From: Gammaproteobacteria bacterium
Lineage (GTDB): Bacteria > Pseudomonadota > Gammaproteobacteria > SZUA-229
NCBI GenBank assembly: GCA_029287815.1
Contig: JARFQK010000202.1
Span: 1-15,545, forward strand
Direction: 5' to 3'
DNA length: 15,545 nucleotides
Part shown: positions 1-6,902 of the stretch, piece by piece
Numbering within the stretch: position 1 is the first letter of the stretch
Layout: every line of letters begins with the position of its first letter
The notes under the pieces: generated by a model
The model's database searches: none
What the model saw: the letters and a program-made list of their open reading frames with translations, nothing else
What the model was told of the DNA's origin: nothing
Position numbers and translations under genes: made by a program

Positions 1-414
1 TCCGTTCAGATCGAAAAAGGCGAATACGGGCGTCGCGCGTACACGATTTTTCTTGAACGCGAAGTCTTTTTCCGCCATAGCCTGGCCGGAAAAATCCGTG
101 ATCTCGAGATCACCCTCGATGTCAACGTGAAAAATAAGGAAGTGCTGGCGGTAGTATTCCTGGACTTTTTTCTGATTGAGCACGGTCGTGCGCATACGAT
201 GGCAGTACGGGCATTCATCCTGTTGGAACATGATCAATACACCCTTCTTGCCCTGATCTCTGGCGTTTGCCAGCTCTTCGTCAAACATGCCGAAACTTTC
301 AGAAAAAAAGAAGGCCTCGGGATCGCGCGTTTCGGCAAAGGCCTGATCGCCACCCAGCAGCAGCACACAGCCCATTACAGCCGCTACAATAAAATGATGT
401 GCAGATGCAATCAT
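1..414 (-). CDS. Periplasmic thioredoxin-fold protein, SoxW-like (3' end outside window)
   Basis: The minus-strand frame is open from an ATG at 414 to the window edge, giving 138 residues without a stop. Residues 1-27 look like a Sec signal peptide, with a hydrophobic core and an AFA cleavage site before E28. The mature part has the redox motif C68-P-Y-C71 after a VLIMF strand, and a T128-P129 that fits the cis-proline loop, so the thioredoxin fold is well supported. The spacing and the wording around CPYCHRM resemble SoxW-type and other single-domain periplasmic thioredoxins. Such proteins usually reduce or shuffle disulfides of exported proteins; the substrate cannot be told here. No sox genes are visible. 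There is no good ribosome site before the ATG. In-frame TTG and GTG codons upstream could extend the N-terminus, but the ATG gives the cleanest signal peptide. The gene follows the LysM gene on the same strand but lies past its terminator, so it probably has its own promoter in 415-582, where I found no convincing one. Confidence 0.8.
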   Translation of the reverse strand, partial: MIASAHHFIVAAVMGCVLLLGGDQAFAETRDPEAFFFSESFGMFDEELANARDQGKKGVLIMFQQDECPYCHRMRTTVLNQKKVQEYYRQHFLIFHVDIEGDLEITDFSGQAMAEKDFAFKKNRVRATPVFAFFDLNG

Positions 415-582
415 GTTCTTCGTCAAATCAAGGTAACGCGTCCTGCGCAGGTTCGCCACCAGGCGTTGAAGACATCGGCCCAACTGCGGCCGTCAGCAAC
501 GACTCCTGGATTGGTCGTGACGCCAGTATTCGCAGGTTTGTGACCTCACGCGCGCTCATCCGGTTCCATTCAGCGGCACCAT

Positions 583-606
583 AAAAAAGGCCCGCGGACG
601 GGCCTT
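583..606 (-). terminator. Rho-independent terminator of the LysM lipoprotein gene
   Basis: Read on the minus strand, an 8-bp perfect stem AAGGCCCG/CGGGCCTT closes a TCCG loop and runs into a T tract (the A run at 583-588 on the plus strand). It begins about 22 bases after the stop of the LysM gene. It has all the marks of an intrinsic terminator and separates that gene from the thioredoxin gene. Confidence 0.9.
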
Positions 607-627
607 GATATCGCCAATGTTGTCGGC

Positions 628-1263
628 TTATCTGGCTAGATAGTCCAGGTCTGCCTGTTCTACGTCACCCACCGACCACGCACCGCGCGTTCTAGCATGG
701 TTGACAGCTGCATCGATCTCGGCTGCTGTTGCGTTACGATCGATATCGAAGTTCTGCCCAGGGAAAATCAGGTCAGGATCCTTTATCTGGGTGCGATTCG
801 CCTTGTAAATCAGCGGCCACTGGTAGGGATCGCCGTAGATAGAGCTTTTGCCCGAAATGTTCCAAAGGTTGTCACCACGGACGACGGTGTAGCTATCCAT
901 CGACATCGCGGCAGCCGCTGGCATCGTATCGGTCAGCTCTCCGCTGGTCCTGTCGAGGAACTTCTGTTGTTCAGCCGCAGCCTGAGCTTTGGCGGCCTCC
1001 GCTTGTGCGATCGCCTGATTTGCCAACTGCAATGCTTTATCCTCATCGCCGTCTGCCATGGCTTTCTCAGCCTGCTCGATCAGTGAACCTGTGTCACGCC
1101 ATTCGTAGCCCAATGCTGCAGCTTCAGCATTGGCCGCCTTGGCATCCGCAATGGCCTGTTCAGCAGCACTTGGGCCTTCTTCGCCGGTGGTTGCACAACC
1201 TGCCAGCAGTCCCAGACTCAGGGCAAAGGCAGCAGTTAAACGCGCTAGGGTTCGCAATATCAT
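628..1263 (-). CDS. LysM-domain lipoprotein with an alanine-rich helical region
   Basis: This is a 211-residue outer-membrane-type lipoprotein. Residues 1-22 form a lipoprotein signal with lipobox L20-A-G-C23; residue +2 is Ala, which does not match the Asp that retains lipoproteins in the inner membrane. Residues about 32-108 are rich in Ala, Glu, Lys and Gln and should be helical, like the DUF4398-type helical repeat found in other envelope lipoproteins; that family match is from memory. Residues about 123-174 form a LysM domain with the usual pattern: YTVVRGDNLWNIS, then a Y-G-D insertion, then W-P-L-I-Y-K-A-N and D-P-D-L-I-F-P-G-Q. LysM binds peptidoglycan glycan chains, so the protein likely ties the outer membrane to the wall or targets another factor there. 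A GGAGAGG-like ribosome site lies just before the ATG. It is transcribed away from arsC and ends in the terminator at 583-606. No enzymatic domain is visible. Confidence 0.88.
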   Translation of the reverse strand: MILRTLARLTAAFALSLGLLAGCATTGEEGPSAAEQAIADAKAANAEAAALGYEWRDTGSLIEQAEKAMADGDEDKALQLANQAIAQAEAAKAQAAAEQQKFLDRTSGELTDTMPAAAAMSMDSYTVVRGDNLWNISGKSSIYGDPYQWPLIYKANRTQIKDPDLIFPGQNFDIDRNATAAEIDAAVNHARTRGAWSVGDVEQADLDYLAR

Positions 1264-1459
1264 AATCCTCTCCAGATTCGGAATTGGTTTGTTTTGGTGT
1301 TAGAAATGATCGGTTGTAGTTATCGTGTTGATTATAGCGACGAAATTATCAATGTGTGGAAATGGTGTCAAGCGCATTCGCTTATATTAGATAACGCTTT
1401 AATACGTCGTCGACATCCAGTAAGCTACCGCTTCATCAGTACACGTGAGAGACAGTCGA
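1264..1459. promoter_or_regulatory. Divergent promoter region between the LysM gene and arsC
   Basis: This gap is clearly richer in A and T than the genes on either side. On the minus strand (towards the LysM gene) there is a perfect -35 box TTGACA at 1371-1366. GATAAT (1350-1345) follows it at 15 bp and TAATTT (1348-1343) at 17 bp; a perfect TATAAT at 1336-1331 is too far for that -35. On the plus strand a TATATT at 1383-1388 is a possible -10 for arsC, without a good -35. A purine-rich GAGAGA at 1447-1452 is the probable arsC ribosome site. The promoters are inferred; which boxes are used is not decidable from sequence alone. Confidence 0.45.
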
Positions 1460-1813
1460 ATGACATCAGCCGTGACGATATACCATAATCCGCGTTGCAG
1501 CAAATCGCGACAGGCCCTGCAACTGATTGAATCAAAAGGCATCGCGCCAAACGTTATTCTCTACCTGAAAGAGCCACCGAGCGTGCGCGAGATCGAGCGG
1601 ACACTGGATGTGCTTGGCCTGGAGCCGCGTCAGCTGATGCGAACCAAAGAAAAAGTTTACAAAGAAAAGCAGCTGGATGATCCCGGTCTCAGTCGGCAGG
1701 ATCTGATCAAAGCAATGCATGAACACCCGATTTTGATTGAGCGTCCGATCCTGATCCATGACGACAAGGCGGTCATTGGGCGTCCTCCGGAAAAGATACT
1801 GGACATTCTCTGA
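1460..1813 (+). CDS. arsC: ArsC/YfgD-family reductase (arsenate reductase-like)
   Basis: A 117-residue protein of the glutaredoxin-like ArsC family, closest in wording to E. coli YfgD. The N-terminal motif IYHNPRCSKSR carries the active cysteine C13. Three arginines known to matter in ArsC have counterparts: R61 in ELMRTKE is placed only approximately (by analogy with R60 of the R773 enzyme), R95 lies in IERPI and R108 in IGRPP. The family reduces arsenate with glutaredoxin and glutathione, but YfgD-type members in housekeeping positions have no proven substrate, and no arsB or arsR is nearby, so a general thiol reductase is as likely. The ATG at 1460 is chosen because GAGAGA sits 7 bases upstream and the length matches the family; a GTG at 1445 would only add five residues. 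Its stop overlaps the wrbA start (TGATG), so the two are translationally coupled. Confidence 0.9.
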   Translation: MTSAVTIYHNPRCSKSRQALQLIESKGIAPNVILYLKEPPSVREIERTLDVLGLEPRQLMRTKEKVYKEKQLDDPGLSRQDLIKAMHEHPILIERPILIHDDKAVIGRPPEKILDIL

Positions 1814-2403
1814 TGGCAGAAATCCTCGTGCTTTATTACAGCCCCGGCGGCACCACTGCAGAGATGGCCAATACGGTCGCGCGTGGTATCGAGCAGGTCG
1901 ATGACATGCGTGCGCGAATCCGAACCGTGCCGCCGGTCTCACCGGTGTGCGAACAGATCGAGGACACGATTCCAGAGAGCGGTCCCTTGTACGCGACCAA
2001 TGATGATCTCGAGCAATGCGCCGGCCTGGTCATGGGCGCGCCAACTCATTTCGGTAACATGCCTGCAGCACTCAAGCACTTCATCGACACGACCAGCCCG
2101 ATATGGATGTCGGGCGCTCTGGTCGGTAAACCTGCAGGCGTTTTCACAGCGAGCACAAGTCTGCATGGCGGCCAGGAAACGACCTTGCTGACGATGATGC
2201 TGCCGCTACTCCATCATGGAATGCTGATCGTCGGCTTGCCGTACACGCAGATCGAACTTTCTCGCACGAAGACGGGTGGCACACCTTATGGCGCCAGCCG
2301 CCTGACCGATGATCTCGAGACGCATCCGCTCAGTGAAGAGGAACGCAAGCTCTGCTTGGCGCTGGGACAGCGTGTCGCTGAAGCCGCCAAGAAACTGGCC
2401 TGA
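1813..2403 (+). CDS. wrbA: WrbA-family NAD(P)H:quinone oxidoreductase
   Basis: A 196-residue flavodoxin-like protein that in its family transfers two electrons from NAD(P)H through FMN to quinones, avoiding semiquinone radicals, in the cytoplasm as a tetramer. The N-terminal LVLYYSPGGTTAEMA is the FMN phosphate-binding loop (about residues 5-18). GAPTHFGNMPAALKHFID (about 75-92) and LHGGQETTLLTMMLPLLHHGM (about 117-137, shown as its parts LHGGQE and LLHHGM) are WrbA signatures, as is GGTPYGAS near residue 155. The length fits the family. It overlaps arsC by one base and shares its operon. The same arsC-wrbA pair occurs in Pseudomonas as far as I recall. The loop has P-G-G-T where E. coli WrbA has M-Y-G-H; Pseudomonas-type members vary here too, so I read no loss of function. 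Confidence 0.95.
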   Translation: MAEILVLYYSPGGTTAEMANTVARGIEQVDDMRARIRTVPPVSPVCEQIEDTIPESGPLYATNDDLEQCAGLVMGAPTHFGNMPAALKHFIDTTSPIWMSGALVGKPAGVFTASTSLHGGQETTLLTMMLPLLHHGMLIVGLPYTQIELSRTKTGGTPYGASRLTDDLETHPLSEEERKLCLALGQRVAEAAKKLA

Positions 2404-2502
2404 ACCCGGCCTGATGCGCGATCGAGGAATGATTGCGAGTGCGCGCCAGCTTACGCTGACGCCCCGGGCAGCAAAAACGAGCAACCCACAAAGGTAAGAC
2501 GA

Positions 2503-2862
2503 GTGCAAATCAACAACGTGGTAATCGCGCGCTGGACCACACTGGCCGGTTATTTTGGTCTCCTCATCGGTATCTACGTCTGGCATATCTTCATCAATGA
2601 AACGCCCGATCATGCCATATCGATCATGCTGATCGTTCAACTCGGCCCGCTGATGTTTCCATTGCGCGGTCTGCTGGCCGGCCGTATCTACACCCATGCC
2701 TGGGCGATGTATCTGGCGATATTCTATTTCGTTGTTGGGGTCTGGTATGCCAGCGCGGACGAAGACATCTGGTATGGTTTGTACCTCATTGCCTGCAGCC
2801 TTTTCTTTTTCGCCGGCACCGTACTCTACACCCGCTATGCTAGCAGACAGGCTGCCAACTAA
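2503..2862 (+). CDS. DUF2069 small inner-membrane protein
   Basis: A 119-residue protein with four predicted membrane segments: about residues 10-30, 38-55, 66-84 and 88-108. The pattern W..L.GY.GLL....W, then P..LL.G...THAW, then a short acidic loop and a last helix ending in YTR, is that of DUF2069 proteins, which commonly lie next to wrbA in gammaproteobacteria. No function is established that I know of. The start is a GTG, supported by a strong AAGGTAAG ribosome site at 2491-2498; no better ATG is in frame. It follows wrbA by 99 bases on the same strand and is probably in the arsC-wrbA transcript. Its stop codon lies inside the stem-loop at 2845-2878. Confidence 0.88.
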   Translation: MQINNVVIARWTTLAGYFGLLIGIYVWHIFINETPDHAISIMLIVQLGPLMFPLRGLLAGRIYTHAWAMYLAIFYFVVGVWYASADEDIWYGLYLIACSLFFFAGTVLYTRYASRQAAN

Positions 2863-2878
2863 CAGAGCCCGCCTGTCT
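2845..2878 (+). other. Stem-loop spanning the DUF2069 stop codon
   Basis: AGACAGGC at 2845-2852 and GCCTGTCT at 2871-2878 are perfect 8-bp inverted arms around an 18-base loop that holds the TAA stop. No T tract follows, so it is not a standard intrinsic terminator. It could protect the 3' end of the mRNA or slow release. Confidence 0.4.
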
Positions 2879-2958
2879 CACTCGATGGACGAGAGAACAC
2901 TTATATTGAAGCGACATTTTGAGTAGTCGTCTCGAAGAGGCTTGGAATGACGTTCGTT

Positions 2959-3110
2959 CAAGCTCCTGATGCGCTTGTAGTCTCACGCCATTGCGAGCAA
3001 AGCGCAGCATCCTTCATGTCTCGCGGCATTTCAACCGCCTGGATTCAGGAGGTCAACGAAAGCGCAATATTCAGGAGCTTGCCGTGCCCCTGTCGCGGCT
3101 CGCGATGACG
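2959..3110. repeat. Interleaved inverted repeats in a convergent intergenic region
   Basis: The gap 2863-3124 holds no convincing gene but contains two inverted-repeat pairs in the order A-B-A'-B'. A is 2959-2976 (CAAGCTCCTGA then TGCGCTT); its partner A' at 3060-3081 matches 18 of 18 bases with a four-base ATAT bulge. B is 2986-2998 (CGCCATTGCGAGC); its partner B' at 3098-3110 matches 11 of 13. A short direct repeat ATTCAGGAG adds to this (3043-3051 and 3069-3077). The B arms resemble the CGTCATTGCGAGC-type ends of small dispersed intergenic repeats that I recall from various proteobacterial genomes, which would make this a degraded non-coding element. That identity is an inference; the arms are visible directly. 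Confidence 0.55.
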
Positions 3111-3124
3111 AGCAATTGGCCCGC

Positions 3125-3835
3125 TCAGTCAGCATCGAGCACGGTCTTGACGAACGGTACAGTGAGCCGGCGCTGCATGGCCATGGAGGCTTTGTCGAGA
3201 TAGTCCAGCCGCTCAAAAAGACCGAACAAGTCCCTTGGATAGTGCGTCATCAGATAGTTTGCGACGCTATCGGTCATCTCGAGCCCGTATTGATCGGCAC
3301 GCATTTTCAGTGCCTTAATTTTGTCCGCGTCATCGAGTTCCCGCAGATAGAACACCGGCCCCCATTGCAAGCGTGAACGCAGATCAGGCAGGCCGATATC
3401 GCAGGAGTCAGGTGAACAGGCGGACGCCAACAACAGACGTTTCCTGCAGTCTCTGAGACGATTGATCAAATCGAACAAGGCCTCTTCCCAGGGTCGATCA
3501 CTTATAATGATATCAATATCATCGATACAGACCATATCGAGCTGTTCGAGACCTTCGAAGATTTCTGGTGAGGCACGGACGAACTGACGGACTGGCAGAT
3601 AACATACTTTCATAGCCAAGCGGTCGGCAAGGTTACAAGCAGCTTGCAGCAAGTGACTTTTGCCTTTACCGCGCTCAGCCCAGATGAAAACCTGCGCTTC
3701 GCCCGTGTTGGCAGCCATCTGCCTGACAAGATCCACCGCCAGTTGATTACAGCCACTGACAAAGTTATCGAAGGAGTAATGCTCTCGAGGTTCAAATGAA
3801 AGTGGCAACTGCTGATAACGTGGCTGCTTCATCAT
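3125..3835 (-). CDS. hda: Hda, regulator that inactivates DnaA
   Basis: A 236-residue AAA+ protein, the usual Hda length. With the DNA-loaded sliding clamp it stimulates hydrolysis of ATP bound to DnaA, so that replication is not restarted too early. The N-terminal Q8-Q-L-P-L-S-F14 fits the clamp-binding motif. Walker A is E54-R-G-K-G-K-S60, Walker B V102-C-I-D-D106, and the box VII segment LPDLRSRLQWG places the probable arginine finger at R155. The C-terminus LTVPFVKTVL closely matches the E. coli ending. No DnaA-type DNA-binding domain IV follows, which separates it from DnaA. Two ATGs stand in tandem; AGAAG lies 5 bases before the second (3832), so the protein may start one residue later. 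It follows DUF2066 on the same strand after 145 bases without a T-tract terminator, so read-through is likely. The perM-type transporter often found beside hda is not here. Confidence 0.93.
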   Translation of the reverse strand: MMKQPRYQQLPLSFEPREHYSFDNFVSGCNQLAVDLVRQMAANTGEAQVFIWAERGKGKSHLLQAACNLADRLAMKVCYLPVRQFVRASPEIFEGLEQLDMVCIDDIDIIISDRPWEEALFDLINRLRDCRKRLLLASACSPDSCDIGLPDLRSRLQWGPVFYLRELDDADKIKALKMRADQYGLEMTDSVANYLMTHYPRDLFGLFERLDYLDKASMAMQRRLTVPFVKTVLDAD

Positions 3836-3980
3836 AGCTTCTGAGTCGTCCTCATGTTGTCAGCGAAGCCTGCCTGGGCGGGTGAAACCCTGCCGGTTCG
3901 GTGTCTGAGCTGGTTGTGTCCGCACAGCCACCAGCCCGGATCGACGCTTGGTTGCAGCCAAAGATGTCGTTCACAGGAGG

Positions 3981-5084
3981 CTACTGACGATAGCTATAGC
4001 GCAGCATTGTCTGCTGTTGGGGAACAACGCCGCCCTGAATCGACTCGCGGATGGGCTCGAGCTTTTTATCGATCGCAACCAGCTTCACGAAGTCATTGAC
4101 ATCACCACGAAGGTCAATTCGGAAAACCGCAACATCTTCATCAAGACGCACCAGACTCGTCTGGCGAACGGCTGCAAGGTTATCGAGGAAATTCTGGATC
4201 TTGCGATAACTCTGCAAGGAATCGATATTATTGACTTCGACCAGTAGATCGGACGCGGTCGTGTCCGTTCGTTCGAGCACGGCGTAATATTGCCCAATCT
4301 TGTCTGCCGCCAGATCGACGGCTTCCGAAACCATGCTGCCGTAATCGCTCGCCCTGAGCGCCCAGCTGTGAGACGAGCTGGCGATAAATAGCGACCAGTC
4401 GCTACGCCATTCGCTGCCCGTCCATGACAGCCTGCCGACAATCGCCGGTCCAGTGCTGTAACGCCCGGATGCAGCTTTAATCGGCTCGGCGAAGGTTGCC
4501 CATAGATCCATAAAACTCAGCTGTTGCTGATCCCTAGGGTCGTTCGCAGGCCAGATCACCGGCAGACCACGACGGCTCGCCGACTGCCCCAGCGCCTCCT
4601 TCAACAGCGATTGGTCGCTGTCTTTCAGTACATAACGGTTGGTCCCATCGCGAACTGCAATCCAGACGACCGCCTCGCTCCGATGTTCGCCCCACACGGG
4701 CTGAGCATTATTGCGCAACAGGCTGATGATCTTCGCCGCGTCATATTGAACCTGCAGCGTGTAGTCACCCGCGGCCGATTCTTTCCCAGCATCACTTTCG
4801 AGCTGCTCGGCATAGCTGAAACGCTGCACATAGGTAGCGGCCGCGGCAGGCTTGACTTCCTCCAGAATCGAACGGTTGCCGGAGACTCTGATCAGGACTT
4901 CCTCGAGTCCTTTGGCAAAAACAGCATTGCGCACCTTGCTGCTCTGATCGGGCACAGGAAACTCAACGTCGTACAGACCGGCGACAACGACAGCGTGACT
5001 GGCAGGTACCACCGCTGCTAAAAGAAATAGACAACTTGCTGTCGCCAACCACATTGCCGACCACAGCGATAACAGGGCTTTCAT
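3981..5084 (-). CDS. DUF2066 exported protein
   Basis: A 367-residue protein of the DUF2066 family, found in many gammaproteobacteria between purM and hda, as here. Residues 1-31 form a Sec signal peptide with a long hydrophobic stretch and an S-H-A cleavage site. The mature N-terminus (VAGLYDVEFPVPDQS...) and the GLEEVLIRVSGN motif near residue 65 are typical, as is a second block with VQYDAAKI and W-I-A-V-R-D. No function is proven. I start at the ATG 5084; two in-frame TTG codons at 5096 and 5093 lie downstream of a CCGGA, at better ribosome-site spacing than the ATG, so up to four more residues are possible. It is transcribed away from purM, and the shared gap (5085-5169) must hold its promoter. 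Confidence 0.85.
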   Translation of the reverse strand: MKALLSLWSAMWLATASCLFLLAAVVPASHAVVVAGLYDVEFPVPDQSSKVRNAVFAKGLEEVLIRVSGNRSILEEVKPAAAATYVQRFSYAEQLESDAGKESAAGDYTLQVQYDAAKIISLLRNNAQPVWGEHRSEAVVWIAVRDGTNRYVLKDSDQSLLKEALGQSASRRGLPVIWPANDPRDQQQLSFMDLWATFAEPIKAASGRYSTGPAIVGRLSWTGSEWRSDWSLFIASSSHSWALRASDYGSMVSEAVDLAADKIGQYYAVLERTDTTASDLLVEVNNIDSLQSYRKIQNFLDNLAAVRQTSLVRLDEDVAVFRIDLRGDVNDFVKLVAIDKKLEPIRESIQGGVVPQQQTMLRYSYRQ

Positions 5085-5096
5085 GCTGAACAACAA

Positions 5097-5169
5097 TTTT
5101 CCGGAGAATACTCTATTCGATTGTCAGGAGGGTGTACAATACCACAGCTTGGTAAGCTCTTGAAAAGTT
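5097..5169. promoter_or_regulatory. Divergent promoter region of purM and DUF2066
   Basis: TACAAT at 5135-5140 is a good -10 match for purM, about 30 bases before its ATG, but no strong -35 stands 17 bases upstream. On the minus strand TTGTAC and TAGAGT are spaced by 18 bp and could serve DUF2066. I see no riboswitch fold, and no convincing PurR palindrome. The ribosome site of purM (GAAAAG at 5162-5167) is weak. Confidence 0.35.
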
Positions 5170-6216
5170 ATGTCAGAACAGAACCCTAAAAAGTCACTGA
5201 GCTATCGTGATGCCGGCGTGGATATCGACGCCGGCAATGAGCTGGTGAAAAAAATAAAGCACAGCGTTGCCAGCACGCATCGCCCTGGCATGATCGGCAA
5301 TATCGGCGGCTTCGGCGGCCTGTTTGAACTCCCGCTCGAGCGCTACAGGCAACCGATACTGGTGTCCGGCACGGACGGCGTGGGCACCAAATTACGACTG
5401 GCAATTCAGTTGGGCAGGCACGATACGATCGGGATCGATCTGGTTGCGATGTGCGTGAATGACATTCTGGTCATGGGTGCCGAGCCGCTTTTCTTTCTCG
5501 ATTACTATGCCACCGGCGCGCTCGACACCAATGTCGCCGCTGATGTGATCGCCGGTATCGCGGACGGCTGCAGGCAAGCAGGCGCAGCGTTGATCGGGGG
5601 TGAGACCGCTGAAATGCCTGGCATCTATCGAGCGGGCGATTATGACCTGGCGGGCTTCTGCGTCGGTATCGTGGAAAAAGATCGCATCATCGATGGCAGC
5701 AAAGTCAAACCGAACGATGCTCTGATCGCGCTCGCGTCCAGCGGACCGCATTCCAATGGCTACTCGCTGATACGGAAAGTGATCGAAATCAGCGACAGCG
5801 ACCTTGCGATGGACTGTGGTGGTGTTTCACTCGCAGAGGCATTGCTTGCACCGACTACCATCTATGTTTCCGCCTTGAGCAACATCATAAAGCAGTTCGA
5901 CGTACACGCGCTGGCGCATATCACTGGTGGTGGTCTGCTGGAGAACCTGCCTCGCGTGCTACCCGACAACACGCGTGCGGTTATCGACAAACGCAGCTGG
6001 AGCTTTCCCGCCGTGTTCGAGTGGATACAGCACGGTGGCAATATCGAAACGACAGAAATGCTTCGCACCTTCAACTGCGGTGTTGGCATGGTGGTCATTG
6101 TTGACAGCGGCGATGCCGACGCGGTAGTGAACACGCTCAGGGCCGGCGGCACCGAGGCATGGCGACTGGGTCAGATCGAACCATCCGACGCTGGAGCTCA
6201 GGTCGACATTTCGTAG
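5170..6216 (+). CDS. purM: Phosphoribosylformylglycinamidine cyclo-ligase (AIR synthetase)
   Basis: A 348-residue PurM, the family's normal length. It closes the imidazole ring of purines: FGAM plus ATP gives AIR, ADP and phosphate, in the cytoplasm as a dimer. Visible signatures in order are G67-T-D-G-V-G-T-K74, the C-V-N-D-I segment around 95-99, G143-G-E-T-A-E-M-P-G151, the S-S-G-P-H-S-N-G-Y block near 190-198, and I251-T-G-G-G-L-L-E-N-L-P-R262. All key blocks are intact. It heads the cluster purM-purN-DUF3108-darP. The next step but two in the pathway is run by purN, which follows after about 20 bases. Start ATG at 5170 is the only good choice in frame. Confidence 0.98.
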   Translation: MSEQNPKKSLSYRDAGVDIDAGNELVKKIKHSVASTHRPGMIGNIGGFGGLFELPLERYRQPILVSGTDGVGTKLRLAIQLGRHDTIGIDLVAMCVNDILVMGAEPLFFLDYYATGALDTNVAADVIAGIADGCRQAGAALIGGETAEMPGIYRAGDYDLAGFCVGIVEKDRIIDGSKVKPNDALIALASSGPHSNGYSLIRKVIEISDSDLAMDCGGVSLAEALLAPTTIYVSALSNIIKQFDVHALAHITGGGLLENLPRVLPDNTRAVIDKRSWSFPAVFEWIQHGGNIETTEMLRTFNCGVGMVVIVDSGDADAVVNTLRAGGTEAWRLGQIEPSDAGAQVDIS

Positions 6217-6236
6217 TCATCGACGATCTTTTTGCC

Positions 6237-6902
6237 GTGTCGAATAAATCCATCGTCGTCTTGATTTCCGGCCGCGGCTCCAACTTGCAGGCGATCATCG
6301 ACGCGGTTCGGCAAGGCCGCATCGACGCAGGCATCGCCGCGGTCATCAGTAATCGCGCTGATGCTGCAGGCCTGCGGCTTGCAGAGCAGGCTGGTATCGA
6401 CACTGTCGTTGTTGATCAGAAAAAATACAGCAATCGGACTGACTATGACCACGCATTGATCGCGACAATCGATAACTACAATCCAAACTTGGTCGTGCTC
6501 GCTGGCTTCATGCGCATCCTGAGCGATCGCTTCGTCCAACACTATCGCGACCGAGTGCTCAACATCCATCCCTCACTGCTGCCTGAATTCAAAGGCCTGC
6601 ACACCCACCGTCGTGCACTCGAGGCTGCGGCGCAGATACACGGTGCCAGCGTTCACTTCGTCAGCAATGAACTCGACAGCGGGCCCGTAGTCCTACAGGC
6701 TCAGGTACCGGTCTTGAGCAACGACACTGAGTCTTCGTTGGCCGCACGCGTATTGGAGCACGAGCACATCATCTATCCGATCGTGATAGCATGGTTCATC
6801 GATGGCAGACTCGAGGTTAGCCATGGCCAGGTCATGTTGGATAATCGCGGATTGAATAGGCCCGCACAATGGAAATCAAACCAGCTCGTCCTTACCGAGT
6901 AA
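6237..6902 (+). CDS. purN: Phosphoribosylglycinamide formyltransferase
   Basis: A 221-residue PurN that moves the formyl group of 10-formyl-tetrahydrofolate onto GAR to give FGAR. The N-terminal S11-G-R-G-S-N16 is the phosphate-binding loop. The catalytic triad known from E. coli (N106, H108, D144) appears as N109 and H111 in LNIHPSLLPEFKGLHTH and D147 in NELDSGPV. I choose the GTG at 6237 because it puts the conserved IVVLISG strand five residues in, as in other PurN proteins, and leaves purM without overlap. An ATG at 6159 in the same frame would add 26 unrelated residues and overlap purM by 58 bases. Neither start has a strong ribosome site, so the true start is uncertain. Its end overlaps the next gene by 34 bases, which points to coupled translation. 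Confidence 0.95.
   Translation: MSNKSIVVLISGRGSNLQAIIDAVRQGRIDAGIAAVISNRADAAGLRLAEQAGIDTVVVDQKKYSNRTDYDHALIATIDNYNPNLVVLAGFMRILSDRFVQHYRDRVLNIHPSLLPEFKGLHTHRRALEAAAQIHGASVHFVSNELDSGPVVLQAQVPVLSNDTESSLAARVLEHEHIIYPIVIAWFIDGRLEVSHGQVMLDNRGLNRPAQWKSNQLVLTE

Noticed and set aside
428..559. Minus-strand 43-codon frame between the LysM terminator and the thioredoxin gene
   Set aside because: It starts 24 bases after the terminator, leaving no room for a promoter, has only a poor ribosome site and no recognisable product.
1294..1488. Plus-strand frame of 64 codons in the divergent gap before arsC
   Set aside because: It begins with a weak GTG in AT-rich promoter DNA, overlaps the well-supported arsC start and its product looks like no protein family.
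1460..1813. Arsenic-resistance island
   Set aside because: The ArsC-like gene is YfgD-type with housekeeping neighbours; no arsB, arsR or acr3 is present.
4524..5021. Plus-strand frame of 165 codons opposite DUF2066
   Set aside because: It is antisense to a well-supported exported protein and has no ribosome site or known domain.
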